DNA of 64,000 nucleotides from positions 186,001 to 250,000 of the forward strand of contig JAOTOL010001219.1 in assembly GCA_034440575.1 (NCBI GenBank). The letters run 5' to 3'. Shown in pieces: positions 11,008 through 20,520 of the stretch. This DNA is from Imbricaverruca yamaguchii (Eukaryota; Arthropoda; Thecostraca; Neoverrucidae). The notes beneath the pieces were generated by a model. That model searched no databases. It saw only the letters and a program-made list of their open reading frames with translations, and had not been told where the DNA came from. Position 1 is the first letter of the stretch, and the number at the start of each line of letters is the position of its first letter. Both the position numbers and the translations under genes were made by a program.

Positions 11008-12911
11008 AGTGGTGACGTCATCCTTGGCAGTGGTGACGTGCTCCTCCTTAACAGTGGTGACGTGCTCTTCCTTCACTATAGTGACGTGCTCTTACTTGAC
11101 AGTGGTGACGTGCTCCTCCTTGACAGTGGTAACGTGCTCTTACTTGACAGTGGTGACGTGCTCTTCCTTCACTATAGTGACGTGCTCTTACTTGACAGTG
11201 GTGACGTGCTCCTCCTTGACAGTGGTGACGTGCTCCTCCTTGACAGTGGTGACGTGCTCATCCTTCACAATAGTGACGTGCTCTTACTTGACAGTGGTGA
11301 CGTGTTCCTCCTTGACAGTGGTGACGTGCTCCTCCTTGACAGTGGTGACGTGCTCATCCTTGACAGTGGTGACGTGCTCTTACTTGACAGTGGTGACGTG
11401 TTCCTCCTTGACAGTGGTGACGTGCTCCTCCTTGACAGTGGTGACGTGCTCATCCTTGACAGTGGTGACGTGCTCATCCTTCACAATAGTGACGTGCTCT
11501 TACTTGACAGTGGTGACGTGCTCCTCCTTGACAGTGGTGACGTGCTCTTACTTGACAGTGGTGACGTGTTCCTCCTTGACAGTGGTGACGTGCTCCTCCT
11601 TGACAGTGGTGACGTGCTCATCCTTGACAGTGGTGACGTGCTCATCCTTCACAATAGTGACGTGCTCTTACTTGACAGTGGTGACGTGCTCCTCCTTCAC
11701 AATAGTGGCGTGCTCCTCCTTGACAGTGGTGACGTGCTCCTCCTTGACAGTGGTGACGTGCTCCTCCTTGACAGTGGTGACGTGCTCCTTGACAGTGGTG
11801 ACGTGACATGGTGACGTGCTCTCCTTGACAGTGGTGACGTGCTCCTCCTTGACAGTGGTGACGTGCTCTTACTTGACAGTGGTGACGTGCTCCTCCTTGA
11901 CAGTGGTGACGTGCTCCTCCTTCACAATAGTGACGTGCTCATCCTTGACAGTGGTGACGTGCTCATCCTTCACAATAGTGACGTGCTCTTACTTGACAGT
12001 GGTGACGTGCTCCTTCTACAATGGTGACGTGCTCCTACTTGACAGTGGTGACGTGCTCCTCCTTGACAGTGGTGACGTGCTCCTCCTTGACAGTGGTGAC
12101 GTGCTCCTCCTTGACAGTGGTGACGTGCTCCTCCTTCACAATGGTGACGTGCTCTTACTTGACAGTGGTGACGTGCTCCTCCTTGACAGTGGTGACGTGC
12201 TCTTACTTGACAGTGGTGACGTGTTCCTCCTTGACAGTGGTGACGTGCTCCTCCTTGACAGTGGTGACGTGCTCCTCCTTGACAGTGGTGACGTGCTCAT
12301 CCTTGACAGTGGTGACGTGCTCATCCTTCACAATAGTGACGTGCTCTTACTTGACAGTGGTGACGTGCTCCTCCTTGACAGTGGTGACGTGCTCCTCCTT
12401 GACAGTGGTGACGTGCTCATCCTTGACAGTGGTGACGTGCTCCTCCTTGACAGTGGTGACGTGCTCATCCTTGACAGTGGTAACGTGCTCCTCCTTGACA
12501 GTGGTGACGTGCTCCTCCTTGACAGTGGTGACGTGCTCCTCCTTGACAGTGGTGACGTGCTCCTCCTTGACAGTGGTGACGTGCTCATCCTTCACAATAG
12601 TGACGTGCTCTTACTTGACAGTGGTGACGTGCTCCTCCTTGACAGTGGTGACGTGCTCCTCCTTGACAGTGGTGACGTGCTCCTCCTTGACAGTGGTGAC
12701 GTGCTCCTCCTTGACAGTGGTGACGTGTTCCTCCTTGACAGTGGTGACGTGCTCCTCCTTGACAGTGGTAACGTGCTCCTCCTTGACAGTGGTGACGTGC
12801 TCCTCCTTGACAGTGGTAACGTGTTCCTCCTTGACAGTGGTGACGTGCTCCTCCTTGACAGTGGTAACGTGTTCCTCCTTGACAGTGGTGACGTGCTCCT
12901 CCTTGACAGTG
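11008..12911. repeat. 24-bp minisatellite, about 79 copies
   Basis: The unit is GTGACGTGCTCCTCCTTGAC followed by AGTG. Variant units carry CTTAC for CTCCTCC, CATCC, or TTCACAATA in place of TTGACAGTG, and these recur in patterned blocks. Each unit contains TGACGTG, a CRE-like half-site, and a pyrimidine tract ending in CAG. Because 24 is divisible by 3, several frames stay open for hundreds of codons; these are artefacts. The array is interrupted at its right end by the DNA transposon at 12912-15638, with a remnant of the unit at 15639-15680. Confidence 0.97.
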
Positions 12912-15638
12912 GGGGCATTCCACGACAAATCGACATGTGACCTGCACCCTCACATCTCAGATTTTGATGAAAATGGTTCTATAGGGTTATCAGCATCGCT
13001 GAACACGCCTGTGCCATTTTGAAGTCTCTTAGGTTTACCGTTTTCTAGTTATGAACTATATAATTTTTACATTTTGCACTGTCATGACTATCTTTGGTGC
13101 TAATTTTCTCTGAGTCATTTTTCAGTAACTGAACAAATTTATACGTCAAAATGAAGACAAAACATTGAAGAATATGACTATGCCACCATTTAAACTTTCA
13201 TTACGTAATTTTTGCCGACTCTAGCCAAATAAAAAATTGAAAAGAAATAAAAACATTTTTCCCCTCCGTTATCGTAATTTTTCTCCCTTTCATATGAAAG
13301 AGTGTAGTTTTTTACCCTAGAAACATAAATAAAAAAAGTGGTTATCGACTTGGAAAGACGAATCAAATGCGGTGAATGCGGGCGCTGCGCTCACCGGACC
13401 GGCGCGCGCGCTGCCGCTGCCTCGCGATACGCCTGCCGGGGGGAGGGGGAGGGGAAGGGGGAGCCAAGCGTGGGATGTCAAGAATATGTCCTGGAAAAAA
13501 GACTATGTGACGGTAAGAGATGAGAATGGGGTTAAAGTAAAGAAGCAGAAACGTTTGATTTTAGGTAATTTGCAGGAAATTTACCAACTTTATAAAGAGA
13601 ACGGTAGCAACCCGCGCATTGGGTTTTCTAAGTTCGCCAGCCTCCGCCCCAAACACTGTGTCCTGTTGGGAAGCAACGGCACTCATACGGTTTGTGTATG
13701 TTGCTATCACCAGAACGTTAAGCTAATGTTAGCGTCTCTGGGCTTAAAAGACATTACCTACAAGAACCTGTTGAAGCACGCGGTTTGTGATGTCGGGAGG
13801 GAAGCCTGTATGCTGCAAAAGTGTGAAAACTGTCCAGGTCAGGACGGTGTCAGGTCATATTTGATCGACACTTTAAATGCGCAGGCAGGGGAAATCTCAG
13901 ACTTGGTGGACGAAGTCAGATTTAGTCAGTGGCTAAGCACGGATCGTTGCACTTTGACCGAAATTGTTCTTCCTATGGACGAGTTTCTTGACAAACTGTC
14001 TGACGCCATTGTGACACTTACTCGGCATCATTTCACGAGTCAGCATCAAAGCAAATATTTCGACGATCTAAAAAAGCAGCTACCTGAGCATGAAGCACTG
14101 ATCATATTATATTTTTCAGAAAACTACACTTTTGTAGTTCAAGACGAAATTCAGTCATATCACTGGAACGCACCACAGTGTACCGTTCATCCGTTTGTTG
14201 TTTATTGGCGAGAGGCTGGAAAGATTGAATGCCACAGTTTTGCGTGTTATCAAACGAACTGAAGCATGACACCGTCGCTGTGCACACATTCTTGCAGCAC
14301 ATTGTACCGAAAGTGAAAGGCATAGTCCCGAACTTGAAAAAGATTCATTATTTTTCGGATGGGTCAGCTGCCCAGTACAAGAATAAGTTTAATTTCGTGA
14401 ATGTGAGTTTTCATGATGAGGATTTCGGAGTCCAGTGCGATTGGAATTTTTTTGAAACGTTGCATGGGAAAAAAAATCGTGCAACGGTGTTGGGGGTACA
14501 CTGAAAAGGGTTGCAGCTAGCGCCAGTCTTTCGCGGACACACTCGGACCACATTCTTACTGCGGAAAAGCTATGTAAAGTGCTACAGGACAAGGGTAATT
14601 TGCATACCGAGTGCTACTTTGTAGCGAAAGAAGAGGTTAGTCGTACACGGCATGAGCTTGGCGATAGACTGTCAATGGCAAAAACTGTCAAAGGGACTCT
14701 AAAAATACACAGGGTAACTCCAGTGAAGGCAAACATTGTCGTTGTGCGAGAACTTGCCATAAGTGAAGGAAGAGAAGTGATGGTGGCCTGATTTGCTACA
14801 GGATTTAGGTTGAATGGTTAGCGTGACCTACATCGGCAGCTGATTTCCGTTTGTTTATGTGCGAATTACAATGTGAAGTGAGCTAATGTTAAGTTATGCA
14901 TTTTGTACCTCTGATAAGGCTCATTGTACCATCTCGTTAGCATTCGCAAATGTACATGTACTTTCCGGCATGTTATTTGTGTGAATAACAAATGAAGTGC
15001 TAAAACGTCCTGCCTGGTGTTTATAAATAATCTGCAGTGTCCTCTCAATCCCACGGGGCCGCGGACGACAGCCGCCAGCACCCCTATCCCCCGTTGGCAG
15101 CAGCTGGCCGCGGCCGTTGCTGAACGACGCCGTATTGGGTAAAATGAGGCCGGGCGGTTGGTGTTTGAAATTATGTTTAAAATATTTATAAGCCGATAAC
15201 CACTTTTTTTATTGATGAAATATAGGTAATAATCAACGCTCTTTCATTAAAAAATATCAAAAATCACAATATCGAAGGGGAAAATTTATCAAGAGAACTT
15301 GGCATTTTTTTAAGTGTTATATTTGACATATATTTAATTGCTATGGTTTCGATAGTGATAAACGTTCATTCTGCATGGGATTGCAATCATTTTGATGTAC
15401 AAACTCACCTACTTATCATTCAATGTAGCAGGGATAAATCCTGCCAAACAAAGCCATGTATGCATCGAATGTAAAAATGTCGCAGGCTGTAGCTCGAAAA
15501 CCGGAAGTCGGAGGGGCCTGAAAATGTCACAGGCGTGTTTAGGGCTGCTGATAACCCTATAGACTCATTTTCATCAAAATCTGAGATGTGGGGGTGCAAA
15601 ATCGAAATTTTATTTGTCGATCTGTCGTGGAACGCCCC
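12912..15638 (+). mobile_element. DNA transposon with long (about 440 bp) TIRs
   Basis: The ends GGGGC(A/G)TTCCACGACA at 12912 and its reverse complement ending at 15638 form an imperfect long inverted repeat (about 12912-13352 and 15189-15638). Within it, AGTGGTTATCG near the inner edges and CAGATTTTGATGAAAATG near the outer edges pair well. AGTG flanks both ends (12908-12911 and 15639-15642), consistent with a 4-bp target duplication, but the host array is itself repetitive so this is not certain. Between the TIRs lies a transposase-like gene. The element sits cleanly inside a 24-bp minisatellite, so it inserted after the array formed. Confidence 0.85.
13372..14791 (+). pseudogene. Transposase-like protein of the long-TIR element, two frameshifts
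   Basis: Three reading frames join into one protein of about 430 residues. The first runs from about 13486 (likely start MSWKKDYVTVRD) to about 14240, the second from 14229 to about 14480, and the third from about 14480 to TGA at 14789-14791. Recognisable blocks are IGFSKFASLRPKHCVL, a Cys/His stretch CVCCYHQNVKLM, CENCPG, YFSENYTFVVQDEIQ, DTVAVHTF, YFSDGSAAQYKNK and a DWNFF block. From memory, these blocks occur together in a family of uncharacterised, multi-copy proteins of many invertebrate genomes, where the Y of YFSENY is usually D. If so, a likely acidic residue is lost here. The A8 run at about 14469-14476 may explain the second frameshift. I cannot assign a named superfamily. Confidence 0.7.
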
Positions 15639-16382
15639 AGTGGTGACGTGTTTTGACTTGACAGTGACGACGTTTTATATTTTCAACTGTCTGCGCTACG
15701 ATACTGCCCACGATCTGGAACTGAATCCTCCAGTCATCAATGAAGTGCGATTTTTTGGTTCGACTTCTCCATACCAATGAAGATCAACCTTATTCTTGAT
15801 TTCTAGGTACTTTTTAACGCTATCAATTCATGAATGATGGCTGTTTGTCTTCGACTTCTCCATGCTATTAAACACCATCCTTATTCTTCATTTATACTTA
15901 CTTTTTACCACCATGAATTATACTAGGGAATTAAAGATATTTTCCAGCCAACTTGTTCTCTCCATTGCTGGAATTAGCTAGCGCCTACACACACTGCAGC
16001 TGGGGTTTTGCTTGGTCATTTGTGATTACTGTGCAGATGTTAATGGTATCGAGTTTGTGGTTGGTCGTGATTGCAGTCGTAATTGTAATTGCTAGCCGTT
16101 GTAACTGTACCAGTACCGGAGGCAGGACCACAGGAGCAGTGACAGAGGAGAATGCAGGGCCGTCTCGTGCAGTATAGCTATCGGTTAAGATGACGAGAAG
16201 TGTGGTGCCATTGGCCCTGGTCCCAACGTTCGTGCGGTTATAAACAGAGGCGTACACAATCGGTCTCATGTGCACTCATTTTCAGAATTGATATCGATAC
16301 AGACTAGGACCATTTGTGTCGAGGGAAAGCACTCGATTGACATGGTGAACCGTACACAGGTTGGCACCTTTGCTCGTCTGTA
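15639..16382. other. Remnant of 24-bp array, then unique intron-like sequence
   Basis: 15639-15680 is the displaced end of the 24-bp array (AGTGGTGACGTG...CTTGACAGTG). The rest shows no recognisable gene. The small ORF at 15953-16177 has no identifiable domain. Confidence 0.6.
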
Positions 16383-16565
16383 CGCTTGTCGGTGTATGCT
16401 CCACAGCCGTCGTGTCTGCCGGTGTATGCTCCACAGCCGTCGTGTCTGCCGGTGTATGCTCCACAGCCGTCGTGTCTGCCGGTGTATGCTCCACAGCCGT
16501 CGTGTCTGCCGGTGTATGCTCCACAGCCGTCGTAACTGCCGGTGTATGCTCTACAGCCGTCACCA
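16383..16565. repeat. 30-bp minisatellite, 6 copies, just upstream of a CaMKII exon
   Basis: The unit is GTCGTGTCTGCCGGTGTATG followed by CTCCACAGCC. Each unit contains CCGGTGT...CACAG, which resembles the real acceptor CCGGTGTTTCAG at 16595-16606. The array ends 41 bp before the exon. Confidence 0.95.
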
Positions 16566-16606
16566 TTTGGCTGACCTAACTGACCCACGCCCTTCCGGTG
16601 TTTCAG

Positions 16607-16661
16607 TCCGGCTACACGACAGCATACAAGAGGAGAGCTTCCACTACCTCGTCTTCGATCT
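16607..16661 (+). CDS. CaMKII: CaMKII exon (kinase N-lobe, VRLHDS...VFDL)
   Basis: This 55-bp internal exon of calcium/calmodulin-dependent protein kinase II encodes the hinge-proximal part of the kinase N-lobe. The acceptor is TTTCAG at 16601-16606 and the donor GTGAGT starts at 16662. It enters in phase 1 (TC completes a Val codon) and reads RLHDSIQEESFHYLVFD, then leaves two bases of the next Leu codon (CT). The peptide matches the conserved CaMKII segment, and I recall the homologous mammalian exon also being 55 bp. No upstream exon carrying the glycine-rich loop or catalytic Lys was found between 1 and 16600, so the preceding intron starts outside the window. Confidence 0.93.
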
Positions 16662-17490
16662 GTGAGTGGCCGACGAATCGGCATGCTGGATGGATTCAGC
16701 GCCGGTTATGGCTGGGCCACAAGGTCAACTCTATTTCCGGATTTGTCTAGGGCGCAAATTTATCCTGGTAGTCGACGCGCTCTTGCGCTCCAATTCGTTA
16801 TCATCCATGTGTGGATTTGGGGCAATGGCTAAGCCATAGAAAGTCTGTGGACGTAAATGTACGGTTGGTATTTTTTAGAGCGGCTCGACCTAATCCGCCT
16901 AAGACGTGTGCTGCGTCCAAGATTGAAATCGAGCCAATCCATGGGTGAAGCGTGAGTTGCATCTTAAGCGTGTTGGCAGCCTGTGATACGAATCATCTTA
17001 AGGATTGTTCGCACCTTGCGTAATCTCGACGCACTGTCGGAATAGACGCAAAGCTAGCGACCAGTTAGCATGGGGCCCAATGAGTGCCGATTCTGCCATT
17101 GCGCCTGCCTTGCGTCAGCTGTCTGCCGAGCCCTACAAATCGCTGGCGATTTCCGAGTGGACAGAGTTGGGTTTTGTCAGCTTTTTTTCCGCTCGGCGCA
17201 CCAGCGGCCTTGCGCAGGGTCGACAGACCGCCCGGGATAAGCTGTGGTCGCCATATTTGCTGATCTTCGGCAGATTGTGACCACATCGGCTGCGTTTTCA
17301 GCTTGTAAGTTGCAACACGTCTCAACGTGTGCGTCGGGATTACGCCTAGTCCGTCACTGCGATGGCTTTTTTGCGTCGAGCTTACGCCAGGTGTGAACAG
17401 TCCTTTAAGCGTGTGGACTGACTGCGGTGGGAATCACTTTCCATGTACCCATCGACATATTGGGCTGTGCCAATTGAACGAATACTGCGT
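16662..17490. other. CaMKII intron sequence, no other feature seen
   Basis: This is unique sequence after the donor at 16662. The open frames at 17005-17280 and 17327-17605 have no recognisable domain. Confidence 0.6.
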
Positions 17491-17501
17491 CTGCCTCCCG
17501 T

Positions 17502-17668
17502 TAGTTGGTTGGTTGTTTGCTTTTACGACACATCGACCGTTGAGTCATGTAGCGTCGCCAATCTCTCTCGCCGATTGGTCGCGGGCGAAGAATAGCGACA
17601 GGTGAGAATCGAACCCACAACCTTTTGATTGCGAGACGATCAACTTGCCCCTAGACCACTTGGCCCCC
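17502..17668 (-). mobile_element. SINE-A copy, reverse orientation, with target duplication
   Basis: Read on the minus strand it has a tRNA-like head (A-box region GTGGTCTAGGGGCAAGTTG, B-box GGGTTCGATTCTCACCTGTC), the body CGACCAATCGGCGAGAGAGA, and a 3' tail ending in CAAACAACCAACCAACTAAC. It is flanked by an 11-bp direct repeat CTGCCTCCCGT (17491-17501 and 17669-17679), the hallmark of target-primed insertion. Confidence 0.9.
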
Positions 17669-18109
17669 CTGCCTCCCGTGTGTGTCCCGTGTCATTTCTG
17701 CTGATCCCGTAAATGTCTTACCGCGCATGCGCAATGAGGCGAGTGGCTGACATTAAATGACATTTTATGCAGGGTACGCTTTGCTTAGTCGTGGCATTAG
17801 ACAACTCATGTTCTGAGATGTTACGATTCCCACAGCCGGAGCTACGATTCCCACAGCTTCTACGGCACGCTTGGCAATGCAGCCGCTCTTCCTTCCACAC
17901 CAGCGATCGTGGTGTCAATTCAGTTGCGGAAGTCTAACGAACCTAACGACGGATGTAGCCAGGCCCACCCGCCCCAGCACCTAACTGTGTCCGGTTGGCT
18001 AATGTTGACGCCGCCGATGCTGCGCCGTGACCCATGTGTAGCCTCGCTACAGCCAGACTGCACTCTGTATGGATTTGGTATAAATGCTGATACACCGTGC
18101 TTTTAAGCT

Positions 18110-18334
18110 TAGGCATGTGACGGTAAGCATGGCCAGATAATGTATTGTTACACTTAGGCATGTGACGGTACGCATGGTCAGATAATGTAGTATTACGCTT
18201 AGACATGTGACGGTAGGCATGGCTAGACAATGTGTTATACCACTTCGGCCTGTGACTGTAGGCATGATAAAATAATGTATTAGTACACTTAGGCCTACGC
18301 CAGCTGACATGGCCAGACAATGTGTTAGTGCAGA
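18110..18334. repeat. 45-bp tandem repeat, 5 degenerate copies
   Basis: Units start at 18110, 18155, 18200, 18245 and 18290 with TAGGCATGTGACGGTA-GCAT and continue GGCCAGATAATGTATTA. The last two are the most diverged. Confidence 0.9.
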
Positions 18335-18389
18335 AACCATTACCCGTGTTGTAGCCCATACGGTGTCCATGCCACCACCCATGTTGTAG

Positions 18390-18554
18390 GGGACGAGTAG
18401 CCTAGGGGTAAGTTGCTCGTCTCACAATCGAAAGGTTTTGGGTTCGAGTCTCACCTGTCGCTACTCTTCGCCCGTGACCAATCGGCGTGAGAGATTGGCG
18501 ACGCTGCATGACTCAACGGTTGATGTGTCGTAAAAACCAATAACCAACCAACAA
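18390..18554 (+). mobile_element. SINE-A copy, full length, with 15-bp target duplication
   Basis: This is a tRNA-derived SINE. The head has A-box TAGCCTAGGGGTAAGTTGC and B-box GGGTTCGAGTCTCACCT. The body is CCAATCGGCGTGAGAGATTG, and the tail is GCGACGCTGCATGACTCAAC then GGTTGATGTGTCGTAAAAAC, ending in CAATAACCAACCAAC. The flanking direct repeat CCACCCATGTTGTAG is exact (18375-18389 and 18555-18569). Pol III promoter boxes are intact by eye. Confidence 0.93.
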
Positions 18555-18606
18555 CCACCCATGTTGTAGCCCATACTGCTACCATTACCTCACCCGTGTT
18601 GTAGCA

Positions 18607-20020
18607 CACGTGTGCGACGGGTGGTGACTTGTGTCTCGCCTGCCACCAGTGTGACGGGTGGTGACCATTGTCTCGTCTGCCATCAGTGTGACTGGTGGTG
18701 CCCTGTGTCTCGCCAGCCAGGTGGTGACCTGTGTCTCGCCTGCCACCAGTGTGACTGGTGGTGCCCTGTGTCTCGCCTGCCACCAGTGTGACTGGTGGTG
18801 CCCTGTGTCTCGCCAGCCATCAGTGTGACTGGTGGTGCCCTGTGTCTCGCCAGCCAGGTGGTGACCTGTGTCTCGCCTGCCACCAGTGTGACGGGTGGTG
18901 CCCTGTGTCTCGCCTGCCATCAGTGTGACTGGTGGTGCCCTGTGTCTCGCCAGCCAGGTGGTGACCTGTGTCTCGCCTGCCACCAGTGTGACTGGTGGTG
19001 ACCTGTGTCTCGCCTGCCACCAGTGTGACTGGTGGTGCCCTGTGTCTCGTCTGCCATCAGTGTGACTGGTGGTGCCCTGTGTCTCGCCAGCCGGGTGGTG
19101 ACCTGTGTCTCGCCTGCCATCAGTGTGACTGGTGGTGCCCTGTGTCTCGCCAGCCAGGTGGTGACCTGTGTCTCGCCTGCCACCAGTGTGACTGGTGGTG
19201 CCCTGTGTCTCGTCTGCCATCAGTGTGACTGGTGGTGACCTGTGTCTCGCCTGCCACCAGTGTGACTGGTGGTGCCCTGTGTCTCGCCTGCCACCAGTGT
19301 GACTGGTGGTGACCTGTGTCTCGTCTGCCATCAGTGTGACTGGTGGTGCCCTGTGTCTCGCCAGCCAGGTGGTGACCTGTGTCTCGCCTGCCACCAGTGT
19401 GACTGGTGGTGACCTGTGTCTCGTCTGCCATCAGTGTGACTGGTGGTGACCTGTGTCTCGCCTGCCACCAGTGTGACTGGTGGTGCCCTGTGTCTCGCCT
19501 GCCACCAGTGTGACGGGTGGTGACCTGTGTCTCGTCTGCCATCAGTGTGACTGGTGGTGCCCTGTGTCTCGCCAGCCGGGTGGTGCCCTGTGTCTCGCCT
19601 GCCATCAGTGTGACTGGTGGTGCCCTGTGTCTCGCCAGCCAGGTGGTGACCTGTGTCTCGCCTGCCACCAGTGTGACTGGTGGTGACCTGTGTCTCGCAT
19701 CAGTGTGACTGGTGGTGACCTGTGTCTCGCCTGCCACCAGTGTGACGGGTGGTGACCTGTGTCTCGCCTGCCACCAGTGTGACAGGTTGGTGCCCTGTGT
19801 CTCGCCTGCCACCAGTGTGACGGGTGGTGACCTGTGTCTCGCCTGCCACCAGTGTGACGGGTGGTGACCTGTGTCTCGCCAGCCGGGTGGTGACCTGTGT
19901 CTCGCCTGCCACCAGTGTGACTGGTGGTGCCCTGTGTCTCGCCTGCCATCAGTGTGATGGGTGGTGACCTGTGGCTCGCCTGCCATCAGTGTGACTGGTG
20001 GTGACCTGTGTCTTCTCTGC
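18607..20020. repeat. 37-bp minisatellite derived from the adjacent CaMKII exon boundary
   Basis: About 40 units (hand count) of CCTGTGTCTCGCCTGCCACC followed by AGTGTGACTGGTGGTGA, mixed with a 26-bp deletion variant containing GCCAGCCAGGTGGTGA. The unit matches the real intron-exon junction at 20009-20045: the pyrimidine-rich end of the intron, CAG, then the exon bases TGTGACTGGTGGTGA(A/C)CTGT. The last repeat runs directly into the true acceptor. See findings. Confidence 0.97.
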
Positions 20021-20026
20021 CCTCAG

Positions 20027-20165
20027 TGTGACTGGTGGTGAACTGTTTGAAGACATAGTCGCCCGCGAGTTCTACAGCGAAGCGGACGCGTCTCACTGCA
20101 TCCAGCAGATTCTGGAGTCTGTCAACCACTGTCATCTGAACAGCATTGTCCACAGAGATCTCAAG
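20027..20165 (+). CDS. CaMKII: CaMKII exon (VTGGELFED...HRDLK)
   Basis: This 139-bp exon encodes the start of the kinase C-lobe up to the catalytic loop. The acceptor AG is at 20025-20026 and the donor GTAACG starts at 20166. T completes the Leu codon left by the previous exon, then 46 codons read [20 protein letters not shown]...[21 protein letters not shown], ending in phase 0 after the Lys. HRD is the catalytic-loop motif with the catalytic Asp at 20155-20157, and the Lys of DLK is the usual partner. In mammals, as I recall, this stretch is divided into exons of 66 and 73 bp, which also total 139. The HLNSI segment before VHRDLK is variable among CaMKII proteins. Confidence 0.96.
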
Positions 20166-20261
20166 GTAACGATCCGGAATGTCTGTTTTCAGTGCTGTCC
20201 TTTTCACGTTATTCGCAGTCATTTCGAGATAAATGTATTTTTATATAACTTTGGTCAGAAT

Positions 20262-20520
20262 TCTTGCTGGGGTTGATTTACAAGTCCATAGTCTTACTGC
20301 TCAGCTGAGCTTGTTGCGTAGACCCTAACCCCACCGCCCGATCCATTAATTGCGGTTCAATTGCAGAATTTTGCTCGAGAGTTTAGCGTGCCGTCAATGC
20401 ACCGACTCGGCCGCTCGGTAGCTGGTCCCCGGCCTTATCGGGCCAGCTGCCAACTGACCCTCCCAGCCGGGGGCTAAATGCGAGCGCGTGAAGCGACTCG
20501 AACCCCGTGTTGCCAGGACA
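20262..20520 (-). mobile_element. SINE-B copy
   Basis: This copy is homologous over most of its length to 25183-25504. Shared blocks are TTGTTGCGTAGACCCTAACC, TTTAGCGTGCCGTCAATGCA, GGTCCCCGGCCTTATCGGGC, GGGGGCTAAATGCGAGCGCG and GAAGCGACTCGAACCC. On the minus strand the last block reads as a B-box (GGGTTCGAGTCGCTTC). The A-box end is lost near 20520. It lies in the CaMKII intron, antisense to the gene. Confidence 0.85.

Noticed and set aside
10940..13022. Ser/Thr/Val and Leu/Asp-rich repeat ORFs
   Set aside because: They are translations of the 24-bp array in different frames, ending in transposon TIR sequence.
13860..14000. Host gene encoded by the 13372-14791 frames
   Set aside because: It lies between long TIRs inside a minisatellite and is frameshifted, so it is element-encoded.
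18390..18470. Functional tRNA gene
   Set aside because: A- and B-boxes are present, but the sequence is part of a dispersed SINE with a tail and target duplication and the acceptor stem does not close. The same holds for 25440-25504 and 32150-32215.
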